From: Falsiroseomonas sp046052145
GTDB lineage: Bacteria > Pseudomonadota > Alphaproteobacteria > Acetobacterales > Acetobacteraceae
Reading direction: 5' to 3'
Length of the DNA: 64,000 bases
Assembly: GCA_046052145.1 (NCBI GenBank)
Contig: JBJOMW010000015.1
Location: 1 to 64,000 of the forward strand
The notes beneath the pieces are model-generated. The model was not told the origin of the DNA. It ran no database searches and was given only the letters and a program-made list of their open reading frames with translations. Position numbers and translations under genes: made by a program. Positions 39,364 through 48,861 of this stretch are shown here, piece after piece; the first letter of the stretch is position 1, and each line of letters begins with the position of its first letter.

Positions 39364-39520
39364 CTGGTGGCCTTGCTGGCTCCCCTGGGTCGGCGTTGAG
39401 ACATGGGACGCCGAAACCGCGTGGGAGGTGCTGGAAATCGCACGGCCCATCCGCATCCTGCGAGCCGAGTGGTTCCGGCGCGGGTTCACCATTGCCGCCT
39501 GGGATGCGCCGCATGGCTGA
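39356..39520 (+). CDS. hypothetical Trp-rich protein, 54 aa
   Basis: MPSWWPCWLPWVGVETWDAE, then TAWEVLEIARPIRILRAEWF. Eight Trp in 54 residues; overlaps both neighbours by 8 nt. Unknown, supported only by frame continuity. Confidence 0.4.
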   Translation: MPSWWPCWLPWVGVETWDAETAWEVLEIARPIRILRAEWFRRGFTIAAWDAPHG

Positions 39521-39731
39521 GCATTGGTGCGAGTGCGACCCGCACGGGGACGGCTACTGCGACCGGCCATGCTGCAAGCCGAAGCCAGTTCGGCCGCCGA
39601 AGCCCAGCCCGGAGGACATGGCCGAAGCCATCGAAGCCCTGCGGATGCTCGCGTCCCGCACGCGCAGCGTCGAGGTGATGGAACGGCTGGCGAGGGTGGC
39701 AAGCTGGATAGAGGGGGAAAGTGCGCGATGA
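39513..39731 (+). CDS. hypothetical Cys-rich protein, 72 aa
   Basis: MAEHWCECDPHGDGYCDRPC with CCKPKP following: five Cys and two His in the first 22 residues suggest metal binding. Then a helical part PEDMAEAIEALRMLASRTRS. Ends by overlapping the excisionase ATG. Confidence 0.5.
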   Translation: MAEHWCECDPHGDGYCDRPCCKPKPVRPPKPSPEDMAEAIEALRMLASRTRSVEVMERLARVASWIEGESAR

Positions 39732-40045
39732 CTAACTGTGCCGGCCCTCTACGCCTTCGCCCGGCTGCTGTGGCGCTAATGCTGGGCGTCTCAGCCCGCA
39801 AGGTCCAAGAGCTATGCCAGCGCGGCGCCCTGCCGGCCGCTCGCATCGGTCGTGTCTGGACTATCGCGCCCAAGGATGTGCAAGAGTACCTGCGCCGTAA
39901 CGGAAATAGCCCGCAGCCGTGCCATCCAACCTCTATCGCCGTGGCGATACCTGGTGGGCGCGCGTCCAGATTTCTGGACGCGACCACCGCCAAAGCCTAC
40001 GCACAACTGATCAGCGGGAAGCGAAGCGGCGCCTCAAGTCGCTGA
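39728..40045 (+). CDS. excisionase-like / AlpA-type HTH protein
   Basis: 105 residues. Residues 8-57 (LRLRPAAVALMLGVSARKVQ, ELCQRGALPAARIGRVWTIA, KDVQEYLRR) are a MerR-like winged-helix domain of the excisionase/DNA-binding HTH_17 type. The C-terminal 48 residues are read from DNA that also encodes the integrase N-terminus in another frame (127-nt overlap). Probably a directionality factor or int regulator. Confidence 0.7.
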   Translation: MTNCAGPLRLRPAAVALMLGVSARKVQELCQRGALPAARIGRVWTIAPKDVQEYLRRNGNSPQPCHPTSIAVAIPGGRASRFLDATTAKAYAQLISGKRSGASSR

Positions 40046-40968
40046 TAGATAATGCCGGCCGCCTGCGCGCCGGCATCCCGCAGGAAACAGACGGCCCGGT
40101 GTGGGAAGAGGCTGTCGTGCGGTGGTCCGATCTGCATATGGGCGGCCTGCGCGAGCGAACACAGGATCGTTACCGGACCAGCCTCGCTAAGCTGAACGCC
40201 CATTTTGCCAGCCGTCCGGTCGCCTCAATCACAGCCGCGTGCGTCAACGCCTACGCGGTCACCCGCATGAAGGGTGGGGTTAGTTCGGCTACCGTCCGGC
40301 GCGACCTAACGGTGGCGTCTAGGGTCATGCGGGTGGCCAAGCGCGCCGGCTGGATCAGCGCAAACCCGGTGCCTGACGAGGCCAGCGAGCTGGAAGAACG
40401 GCGCGAGCCGATCCACCCCGTCAGGCTGCGGCACCTTGCCACTGTGTTAAGGGCGGCGCCGGCAGGCTTTGGTCGGCTGATCCGGTTCTGCGCCTTGACC
40501 GGGTGCCGCCAGGAAGAGGCGGCTGGGCTGACCGTAGGTGCCGTGGACCTAGCTCGCGGCCGCGTGACCTTTGCCCACACCAAGACCCGCAGCCCGCGCG
40601 TGATCGCTCTGCGGCCTGGCGCCGTTCGGCTGCTGCGCGGCATGAACCTCGGCACAGACCCCGGCACACACGTCTTCACCAGCGGGCGCACGGGCGAGCG
40701 GTTCAATAACGTGCCGGGCCAGTTCCGGGCGCTGGTGGCACGTCTCGATGTGCCGCATTTCAGGTTTCACGACATGCGCCACACCTTCGGTATTCGGTGG
40801 CTACAGGCCGGGGGTGACATCTATGACCTGTCGCGCTACCTCGGCCACAGCAGCGTCAAGACCACCGAGGGATACCTCAAATGGCTGGCGCTGCCGCTAC
40901 ACCACCCCGGCACAAAAGCCGGCACAGCGCGGAAGGCCGGCACACGGAACCACCCCGCAAGACGTTGA
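39919..40968 (+). CDS. int: tyrosine-recombinase integrase
   Basis: 349 residues from GTG. The N-terminal arm-binding region (YRRGDTWWARVQISGRDHRQ) and SAM-like core-binding domain (60-150) precede the catalytic domain with Arg197 (TGCRQEE), Lys222 or Lys224, His284-x-x-Arg287 (HDMRH), His310 (LGHSS) and nucleophile Tyr319 (EGYLKW). It catalyses site-specific integration at tRNA-Thr. Its last 20 codons are made of the CCGGCACA arm repeats. It ends 13 bp before attR. Confidence 0.96.
   Translation: MPSNLYRRGDTWWARVQISGRDHRQSLRTTDQREAKRRLKSLIDNAGRLRAGIPQETDGPVWEEAVVRWSDLHMGGLRERTQDRYRTSLAKLNAHFASRPVASITAACVNAYAVTRMKGGVSSATVRRDLTVASRVMRVAKRAGWISANPVPDEASELEERREPIHPVRLRHLATVLRAAPAGFGRLIRFCALTGCRQEEAAGLTVGAVDLARGRVTFAHTKTRSPRVIALRPGAVRLLRGMNLGTDPGTHVFTSGRTGERFNNVPGQFRALVARLDVPHFRFHDMRHTFGIRWLQAGGDIYDLSRYLGHSSVKTTEGYLKWLALPLHHPGTKAGTARKAGTRNHPARR
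40899..40944 (+). promoter_or_regulatory. probable integrase arm-type sites, right arm
   Basis: CCGGCACA at 40907-40914, 40919-40926 and 40937-40944, in the 3' end of int, 37 bp from the core. 40899-40926 is a perfect 28-bp repeat of 5262-5289. Confidence 0.65.
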
Positions 40969-40981
40969 AAATACTAACTAA

Positions 40982-41021
40982 GCCGGGTTAGCACAGCGGT
41001 AGTGCAGCGGTTTTGTAAACC
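40982..41021 (+). repeat. attR: phage-derived 5' half of tRNA-Thr
   Basis: 40-bp perfect copy of 5125-5164. It forms the first 40 nt of the intact tRNA-Thr; sequence to the left is phage (int), to the right is host. Confidence 0.93.
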
Positions 41022-41053
41022 GAAGGTCGGGGGTTCAAATCCCTCACCCGGCA
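40982..41053 (+). tRNA. tRNA-Thr (anticodon TGT), hybrid phage/host gene
   Basis: Acceptor GCCGGGT/ACCCGGC, D arm GCAC/GTGC, anticodon loop TTTGTAA (TGT), T arm GGGGGTTCAAATCCCTC, discriminator A; CCA not encoded. The first 40 nt came with the phage attP, the rest is host. Upstream DNA is the integrase end, so its normal promoter stayed at 5088-5116. Confidence 0.95.
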
Positions 41054-41134
41054 GTCGATCTCGGTCCTCAACCAGCGATCGGCGCAGCGCGCGGACCGAC
41101 CGCGAACACAATCGATCCTGGGGAGCCCTGCCCC

Positions 41135-41154
41135 CCGGCCCGATGACGGGCCGG
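41135..41154. terminator. hairpin between tRNA-Thr and the convergent HlyD gene
   Basis: CCGGCCCG-ATGA-CGGGCCGG, perfect 8-bp arms. No T run on either strand; a possible bidirectional transcription barrier. The rest of 41054-41165 holds nothing recognisable. Confidence 0.45.
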
Positions 41155-41165
41155 AGGTGCGTCGC

Positions 41166-42407
41166 TCAGTGCCCGCCGGAGAAGACCAGGGCCTTGAAGG
41201 GCAGCAGCAGCGCCTGCACGCGCAGCAGGATCGCATGCACCAGCCCGACCGCGTCGATCGCATGCAGCGCCAAGTAGCGGCCGAGGCCGATGCCCGGCTC
41301 CGACAGTGCCTCGTGGTTCGAGGTATAGGCATTGGCGATGCAGGAGCTGCCCGGCAGCACGCCATCCAGGCCGCCGGCGTAGAGCGGCTCCATGATGACG
41401 GTGATGGTGCCCGGCTGGCGGAACTGCGCGACGTCGATCAGCTGATCGGTGCCGCGCAACTGGCCGGTGGCGATATAACCCTGCACCTGCGTCACGACGA
41501 GCGGGATGATCGTCCAGGGCTGCGAGGCGCAGGTCGCCTCCGCGATCATGCCGGGGCGCATCACCTGCGCCTCCACCTGGCCGAAGCCGGCGGCCAGGAT
41601 GCGTTGGCGCCCGGGCGCCGGATCGGCGACCAGCACGCCCGCGGGGCGCATGAAGGGGTTCACGAGATCGCCGACCTGCAGCACGAACTGCTCGACACGG
41701 CCGGTGACGCCAGCACGGATCACGGTCTTGTCGAGCTCGACCTGCGCCTGGGCCAGCGCCGCCTCCGCGCTCGCGCGCTGGGCGGGGAGCTGGTCACCGA
41801 GCCGCGCCTGCACCGCCTGGCGGGCGGCCTGCATGGCCTCCACGCCGGCCTGACGCTGGCGCACCGTGACCTCCAGCCGCTCAATGTCGCGCCGCGCAAC
41901 CGTGCCGGGGCTGCGGCGGTCGAGCTCGACGCGGGTGCGGTATTCGTCCTCGGCCTGCTGCAGCGCGCCCTGCGCTTCCAGGATGCGCGCTTCGGCCGCG
42001 GCCAGGTCGGCGCGCGCGAGGGCGATCGCGGCGTCCACCTCGGCGACCGTGCGGCGCGCGGTCTCCACCGCGGCGCGCTGGGTGCTGCCTTCCAGGCGGA
42101 AGAGCGGCTGGCCGGCTTCCACCCGCTCGCTGCCGCGCACCAGCACCTCGGCCACGCGGCCGGCGGTCTCGGGCACGATGGGCACGGCGCGGAAGACCGC
42201 ACTGACGGCGGTGGTCGCGGGGTGGAAGTAGAAGATCAGCGTGATCAGGCTGATCGCCAGCATCAGGCAGGAGACGATGCCCCAGCGCAGCTCGAACCAG
42301 ACGGAGAAGAAGGTGATCTCCCGCCCGATCCGCTTGCCCTGCACATAGCGGCGGAAGAGGTAGTCCGGCAGGATCGTGACGAGCGAGCAGAGGATGAGTT
42401 CGAGCAT
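41166..42407 (-). CDS. HlyD-family membrane fusion protein (YiaV-like)
   Basis: 413 residues. One N-terminal membrane span (WGIVSCLMLAISLITLIFYF, about 42-61), a biotinyl-lipoyl-like half motif VPETAGRVAEVLVRGSERVE, long alpha-hairpin coiled coil (110-220) and the second half VIRAGVTGRVEQFVLQVGDL. It would form a periplasmic adaptor for export. The gene 3 nt upstream is DUF3302-like; the pair resembles E. coli yiaW-yiaV. No ABC or outer-membrane partner is nearby. Confidence 0.85.
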   Translation of the reverse strand: MLELILCSLVTILPDYLFRRYVQGKRIGREITFFSVWFELRWGIVSCLMLAISLITLIFYFHPATTAVSAVFRAVPIVPETAGRVAEVLVRGSERVEAGQPLFRLEGSTQRAAVETARRTVAEVDAAIALARADLAAAEARILEAQGALQQAEDEYRTRVELDRRSPGTVARRDIERLEVTVRQRQAGVEAMQAARQAVQARLGDQLPAQRASAEAALAQAQVELDKTVIRAGVTGRVEQFVLQVGDLVNPFMRPAGVLVADPAPGRQRILAAGFGQVEAQVMRPGMIAEATCASQPWTIIPLVVTQVQGYIATGQLRGTDQLIDVAQFRQPGTITVIMEPLYAGGLDGVLPGSSCIANAYTSNHEALSEPGIGLGRYLALHAIDAVGLVHAILLRVQALLLPFKALVFSGGH

Positions 42408-42410
42408 GGT

Positions 42411-42863
42411 TCAGGCGTTCCGCTGCGGCGCGGCAACGTCATGGGCAGACGGCGAAGGCAAAGCGGGCCGCGCGGGCGTGTGATCGGGCGGGGCCTCGAG
42501 CGTGTCGCCACCGCCGGGCGGCAGGTTGGCCATCTTTTCGGCCGAACCGGCGATGCGGCGCATCGGGCCGCTGAAATCGGGGATGTCCACCAGCGCCAGC
42601 AGCAGCGCCGCCACCCAGAACAGGTGGATATGGGTGAACAGGGCGAGCAGGCCGAGCACGGCCACGATCTCGAATTGCAGCTTGTGGCCGCGATGGGCCA
42701 TGCGCTCCGGCAGGGTGTGGATGTGCAGGAAGACGAGCCCGAAGGCCAGCACAGACCCGACCAGCACAACGCCAGCGAGGGTCAGCAGCCAATCCGATCC
42801 GTCTGGCCCGGGTATGAAGGATGGCAGGTGATGCGGCGCGGCGGGGTGGAGGCTGACGCTCAC
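42411..42863 (-). CDS. DUF3302-like inner-membrane protein (YiaW-like)
   Basis: 150 residues with two spans, WLLTLAGVVLVGSVLAFGLV (about 25-44) and IVAVLGLLALFTHIHLFWVA (about 66-85), joined by a basic His/Arg loop (LPERMAHRGHKLQ). The loop-span pattern matches DUF3302 proteins paired with HlyD adaptors. The C-terminus is a polar tail. It is translated just before the HlyD gene. Confidence 0.65.
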   Translation of the reverse strand: MSVSLHPAAPHHLPSFIPGPDGSDWLLTLAGVVLVGSVLAFGLVFLHIHTLPERMAHRGHKLQFEIVAVLGLLALFTHIHLFWVAALLLALVDIPDFSGPMRRIAGSAEKMANLPPGGGDTLEAPPDHTPARPALPSPSAHDVAAPQRNA

Positions 42864-43076
42864 GGCGGTGTCCTTGGCGGGTGACGCTCGGCCACTGCCG
42901 CTTTTGCAAACTGGCGATCACGAAAACGCTAACGGGGAGGCCGCAGCAGGGCAACCTTCGGTCCCGGGCGCGGGGCGCTCATGCCCAGCGGGTGGAAATC
43001 CGAGTTGCGGCCCGGAGGACCCGGCCGCCGACCAGCGGCCATGGCGCCGGCCGCAGGGGCGGGCCGTCTTGTGCCG

Positions 43077-43298
43077 TCAGCGCGTCGGCCGTGGGACGCA
43101 GCGGCTCTGGCGGTCGAAACCCGGCGTGGAGCCGGTGAGCTCGCGGAGCTGGTCGGGCGGGCAGCTTCCATCATCGACCAGGACGACGCGCCCCGTGGCC
43201 AGGCTGCCCGGCGGCGGGGCGTGGGTCAGCACCTCCTGCTGCATGCAGGCGGAGATGAGGACACCGGAAACTAATAGTGCTAAAATTCTTAGTATCAT
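43077..43298 (-). CDS. small lipoprotein, 73 aa
   Basis: MILRILALLVSGVLISACMQ has a lipobox LISAC (Cys18). The mature part contains VLVDDGSCPPDQLRELTGS, a pattern seen in short alphaproteobacterial lipoproteins with a Cys pair (Cys in DDGSC and RCVP). The ATG at 43298 is preferred over an upstream ATG because it begins the signal peptide. Function unknown. 42864-43076 upstream of its stop is empty. Confidence 0.65.
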   Translation of the reverse strand: MILRILALLVSGVLISACMQQEVLTHAPPPGSLATGRVVLVDDGSCPPDQLRELTGSTPGFDRQSRCVPRPTR

Positions 43299-43578
43299 GC
43301 CCCGAAAAGTCGCATTTCGCGGCGTATACGGCAATCTCCGTCGCCGCCGTAGCGGCGCGTTCCACCCCGCCCAGAAGCGCCGAGCGGGCGCGGCCAGCCC
43401 CAGCCCTCGGCCGCAGGCGCACGCCGTCGAACGGCCGCCCGGGACGGGCGGGATGCAAGGTTGAATGCGTCAAACACCGAACAGCGGAACTTTCCGGCCT
43501 GGAACTTGTGCCGACTCGCGGTAAGTTGAACAACGAGGTCGGCGTTCAGCGCCGCGAGACGAGGCGGGAGAAAAGCCG

Positions 43579-43701
43579 GTGCGACATTGGCTGTTGCTGG
43601 TGGCAGGTCTGCTCGCGCTCACCGGATGCGGGACCGTTGAAGGCCTGGGCAAGGACATCTCGGATGTGGCCCGCTGGTCGCGTGGGCAGATAAGCCGGTA
43701 G
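43579..43701 (+). CDS. entericidin-like lipoprotein, 40 aa
   Basis: From GTG 43579: VRHWLLLVAGLLALTGCGTV, then EGLGKDISDVARWSRGQISR. Lipobox LTGC (Cys17), followed by the entericidin core G-x(2)-x-G-x-D-I. Entericidins are tiny envelope lipoproteins linked to stationary-phase lysis (EcnA/EcnB). Only one copy is seen, without the usual partner. GGGAG lies 9 nt before the GTG. Confidence 0.8.
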   Translation: MRHWLLLVAGLLALTGCGTVEGLGKDISDVARWSRGQISR

Positions 43702-43869
43702 CCCCGGTCTCTGCCCGCAACGGGTCCCCGAGCCGCGGGCGCGACGGAGACACCTGAGCCAAGCCTTGGGGGCACGACGGCCCGGCCCCCTCCCCTTCAG
43801 CTGCGCAGCATCAGGCCACGTCGCCCGGGCGGCGGCAGAGCAGGTCGCTGGCGCTGGCCGCGGATGCGC

Positions 43870-44343
43870 TCAGCGAGCGCTCAGCGCGGCGGCGAGCGCG
43901 GCGTTGGTGAAGCGCGGGTCCTCGGTGACCTCGGCACCGAGCCAATCGGGCAAGGGCGGCTCGGTCTCGGTGTCATCCAGTTCGACCTCGGCCAGCACCA
44001 GGCCCTGCAGCGCGTCAGGGGCGTGGAATTCGTCGACGGTCCAGAGATGGCCCTCATGCTCCACCTCGAAGCGCGTCTTCGACAGTACGGCGAGCGGGGA
44101 GAGGGCCAGCATCGCCTCTGCATCGGCCGGGGGGATCGGGTATTCGAACTCCGCGCGCACCTTCCCCCCCGGCCCCTTCACCGTGAGGAAGGCGGCGGTG
44201 CCGGCGATGCGGATGCGGAGGCTCGGCAGGCTGGGGCCGCCGGCCGCCAGATAGCCCTGGCGCATCGCCGTGCCGGGCTGACGGGCGAGCGCGCGCCAGG
44301 CGTCGCTCGCGACCAGGAATTTGCGCTCGATCTCGATGCCCAT
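43870..44343 (-). CDS. CYTH-domain protein (triphosphate tunnel fold)
   Basis: 157 residues. The ExExK signature EIERKFLV opens the protein, followed by alternating charged strands (RQGYLAA, LRIRIAG, AAFLTVKGPG, RAEFEYPIP, KTRFEVEHEG, VLAEVELDD) of the eight-strand tunnel. Such proteins hydrolyse inorganic triphosphate or, more rarely, make cAMP. It is divergent from uvrB with 56 bp between. Confidence 0.88.
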   Translation of the reverse strand: MGIEIERKFLVASDAWRALARQPGTAMRQGYLAAGGPSLPSLRIRIAGTAAFLTVKGPGGKVRAEFEYPIPPADAEAMLALSPLAVLSKTRFEVEHEGHLWTVDEFHAPDALQGLVLAEVELDDTETEPPLPDWLGAEVTEDPRFTNAALAAALSAR

Positions 44344-44399
44344 CGCCGGATGCTACCCCGATCCTCGACGCCTTGCAGCCGCGCGCCCACATTGGGGCC

Positions 44400-46589
<2,190 letters not shown>

Positions 46590-46703
46590 CGCACGTCGCG
46601 CAGGCGTCACGTTCCCGGCGCGGATAGGCCACGCCACTGCCTTTCCCTTGCCACAGCAGCCGCGCGTAATCCGCCACGGCAACACGTGCCGCAGGAGATT
46701 TGC

Positions 46704-46937
46704 ATGCGCAGCAAGCTGGCTTCCGTCATGGGCCGCGCGGCCCTTGCCCTGGTGCTCGTCGCCCCGCTCGCCGCCTGCGAGGGCATGAACCGCCAGCAGC
46801 AGCGCGCATTGTCGGGCGGGGCGATCGGCGCCGCGGGCGGCGCCGCGGTTGGCGTGCTGACCGGTGGCTCGCCGGTCACCGGCGCGCTGATCGGCGGTGC
46901 TGGCGGCGCGGCTGTGGGCGCGCTGACCGGCCGCTGA
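46704..46937 (+). CDS. glycine-zipper lipoprotein, 77 aa
   Basis: MRSKLASVMGRAALALVLVA ends in lipobox LAAC (Cys25). The rest is a Gly-zipper: RALSGGAIGAAGGAAVGVLT and GALIGGAGGAAVGALTG, resembling small envelope proteins of the YMGG/SLP type that insert in membranes. AGGAG precedes the ATG by about 6 nt. Function in the envelope is unknown. Confidence 0.75.
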   Translation: MRSKLASVMGRAALALVLVAPLAACEGMNRQQQRALSGGAIGAAGGAAVGVLTGGSPVTGALIGGAGGAAVGALTGR

Positions 46938-46964
46938 CGGATCGCAGGCAGGCGGGGCGGCCGA

Positions 46965-47288
46965 TCACCGCGCGCCCAGTCCGACACCGCATTCGGACAA
47001 CAGGGCAGATGCGTTGCCGCGGGCCGCATTCGCCGCTTGCGCGACCCGCAGCGAATCCTGCACCGGCAGGGTCCTGATCACGCAGGACGACAGCGCCACG
47101 GCATCGGTCGTTGGCCCGCAGCGCAACGCCGCGCCCGCCACGCGCTGGCAGAATTCCCGCTTCTGCTGCGGCGTCTCCGGCTGGGACTGGCCCCGCGAGC
47201 CGCCCGGCGCCCCCTGCAATGACAAGCCCTGGCCGAACGCCGGGGCCACGAAGGTCAGTATCAGTGCCAACGCCAAGCCTATGTGCAT
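46965..47288 (-). CDS. small secreted protein, 107 aa
   Basis: MHIGLALALILTFVAPAFGQ is a clean signal peptide with an AFG cleavage site. The mature part has QQKREFCQRVAGAALRCGPT, AVALSSCVIRTLPVQDSLRV and a final SECGVGL, four Cys that can form disulfides in the periplasm. Converges with the gene at 46704. Function unknown. Confidence 0.65.
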   Translation of the reverse strand: MHIGLALALILTFVAPAFGQGLSLQGAPGGSRGQSQPETPQQKREFCQRVAGAALRCGPTTDAVALSSCVIRTLPVQDSLRVAQAANAARGNASALLSECGVGLGAR

Positions 47289-47384
47289 CGTCCCCTCCCG
47301 CTGCGCCGGCGGGACCCTCATGCCCGTTGCGGCGCGGGTCAACAGGTGGCCAACCGGCGGGAGTGGGCCTATGTCCGCCGGTGC

Positions 47385-48161
47385 ATGAACATCCCTCCCA
47401 CCATCCCCCGCGCCGCGCTGGTCACCGGCGGCGCGAAGCGGCTTGGCCGCGCCATGGCGCTGGCACTGGCCGAGGACGGCTTCGACGTGGCGCTGCACTA
47501 CGCCGCCAGCGCCGCGGAGGCAGAGGCCACCGCCGCCGAGATCCGCGCCCTCGGCCGCCGGGCGGTGACGCTCCGCGCCGAGCTCGGGCGGGAGGAGGAG
47601 GTGGCGCGGCTGGTGCCGGAGACCGTCGCCGCGCTCGGCCCGCTGGGCGTGCTGGTCAACAACGCCTCCACCTTCGAGCGCGATGAGTGGGACGACGCGA
47701 CGCGCGAGAGCTGGGACCGCCACATCGAGCCCAATCTGCGCGCGCCCTTCGTGCTGGCACAGGCCATGGCGAAGGCGCTGCCCACGACGGCGGAGGGCGT
47801 GGTGGTGAACCTGCTCGACCAGCGGGTCTGGTCGCTGACACCGCATTTCATCTCCTACACCGTGTCCAAGGCCGGGCTCTGGGCGCTGACGCAGACGCTG
47901 GCGCTGGCGCTCGCCCCCCGTATTCGCGTGAACGGGATCGGGCCTGGGCCCGCCATGCCCTCGCCGCGCCAGAGCCAGGCGCAGTTCGACCGGCAATGCG
48001 CCTCCGTCCCGCTGCGGCGCGGCACCTCGCCGGAGGAGGTTGCGGCGGCGCTGCGCGCGATCCTGTCGCTACCCTCCATGACCGGGCAGATGATCGCCCT
48101 CGATGGCGGTCAGCACCTGCAATGGGCGCCGGTGCGCGACCCGATGGATACCGTCGAATGA
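47385..48161 (+). CDS. SDR-family oxidoreductase, FolM-like pteridine reductase
   Basis: 258 residues. NAD(P) motif TGGAKRLGRAMA, NNAS (LVNNAST), active site Ser and YxxxK in SYTVSKAG, and the C-terminal TGQMIALDGGQHLQW. The Arg/Lys after the glycine motif and the coupling to folB (ATGA overlap) match the FolM-type dihydropteridine/dihydromonapterin reductase context, an alternative dihydrofolate-pathway enzyme. Confidence 0.8.
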   Translation: MNIPPTIPRAALVTGGAKRLGRAMALALAEDGFDVALHYAASAAEAEATAAEIRALGRRAVTLRAELGREEEVARLVPETVAALGPLGVLVNNASTFERDEWDDATRESWDRHIEPNLRAPFVLAQAMAKALPTTAEGVVVNLLDQRVWSLTPHFISYTVSKAGLWALTQTLALALAPRIRVNGIGPGPAMPSPRQSQAQFDRQCASVPLRRGTSPEEVAAALRAILSLPSMTGQMIALDGGQHLQWAPVRDPMDTVE

Positions 48162-48553
48162 CCACCTACGCCCCCGATGCAGAGCGCGGCCGGCGCGTGG
48201 TGTTCGTCCGCGGGCTCGACCTGATGGCGCGGCTCGGCATCCACCCGCATGAGCGCGCGGGGCCCCAGCGCATCCGGCTGGATGTGGAGTTGCTGGTGCT
48301 GGACGACGCCGCCCCGGCCGGGGTGGGGCCGGACGCCTTCGGCCGGGTCGTGGACTACCAGCGCCTGGTCGAATTGGCCCGGAGCGTGGTCGCGGAAGGG
48401 CATGTGCTGCTGGTCGAGACCCTCGCGGAGCGCATGGCCGCGGCGGCCCTGGCCGATCCGCGGGTCGAGCGGGCGCGCGTCACGGTGGAAAAACCCGATG
48501 CCTTTCCTGACGTCGCGGGCGTCGGCGTGGTGGTCGAACGGCGCAGGCCTTAG
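48158..48553 (+). CDS. folB: dihydroneopterin aldolase
   Basis: 131 residues. FVRGLDLMARLGIHPHERAG, RIRLDVELLVLDD, GRVVDYQRLVELARSVVAEG, LVETLAERMAAAALADPRVE and RVTVEKPDAFPDVAGVGVVV cover the FolB fold, including the catalytic Glu in the LVETLAE helix and the Lys in VEKPDA. It converts dihydroneopterin to 6-hydroxymethyl-dihydropterin in folate synthesis. Translationally coupled to the FolM-like gene. Confidence 0.9.
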   Translation: MTTYAPDAERGRRVVFVRGLDLMARLGIHPHERAGPQRIRLDVELLVLDDAAPAGVGPDAFGRVVDYQRLVELARSVVAEGHVLLVETLAERMAAAALADPRVERARVTVEKPDAFPDVAGVGVVVERRRP

Positions 48554-48861
48554 AACCGCAAGGGGCCGAGACGGTCGCTTTGTCCACCGGGACCACGGCC
48601 CCGTGAGGAATTTGGCGGAGTCAACCGGAACGTTGGTCTTGACGACGGCTATGTTACTGTCCACGCATAAAAATACCTGTAAATCAATTGGTTATCGAAA
48701 TCGCCCAAAATTTGGGCAATGCGGCGTGACTGGCGGATGACAGCCATTCGAGGGGCTTTGCGCCCAGCCGGTCCACAGACTTGTCCACAGCTTCGGTGGA
48801 CAACGACGCGCATCCCGCGGATCACTGCGCTTTGGCGCGCCACACAAGCCTGGGAGGCGTG
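48554..48861 (+). promoter_or_regulatory. 308-nt intergenic region with DnaA-box-like sites and an AT-rich island
   Basis: No gene. TTGTCCAC-type 9-mers at 48580-48588, 48781-48789 and (reverse) 48795-48803; partial sites at 48657-48665 and 48771-48777. An A+T-rich stretch (48664-48720) contains the palindrome GCCCAAA-A-TTTGGGC (48703-48717). The last two full boxes face each other across 5 nt before uvrC. GGGAGG (48852-48857) is the uvrC ribosome-binding site. Confidence 0.5.

Larger units (their letters stand above)
5125..41021. mobile_element. temperate prophage, P22-like podovirus gene set, integrated in tRNA-Thr
   Basis: A 40-bp perfect direct repeat (5125-5164 and 40982-41021) flanks a full phage gene complement. 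There is an integrase and an excisionase-like gene at the right end, an S24-type repressor with a divergent cro-like gene, a RecT-like recombinase, a RuvC-like resolvase, replication-type genes, terminase subunits, a P22-type portal, scaffold, coat, gp4- and gp10-like tail proteins, ejection proteins, holin candidates and a lysozyme. No essential gene is visibly broken, so it may be inducible. The left boundary is a 40-nt tRNA fragment; the right boundary is inside the intact tRNA. Confidence 0.95.

Noticed and set aside
40671..40678. Further CCGGCACA inside int
   Set aside because: Isolated, 300 bp from the core and in a conserved coding segment; treated as chance.
48554..48861. Chromosomal origin of replication
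   Set aside because: Only weak DnaA-box matches, no dnaA, hemE, maf or parAB nearby; kept only as a DnaA-site cluster.
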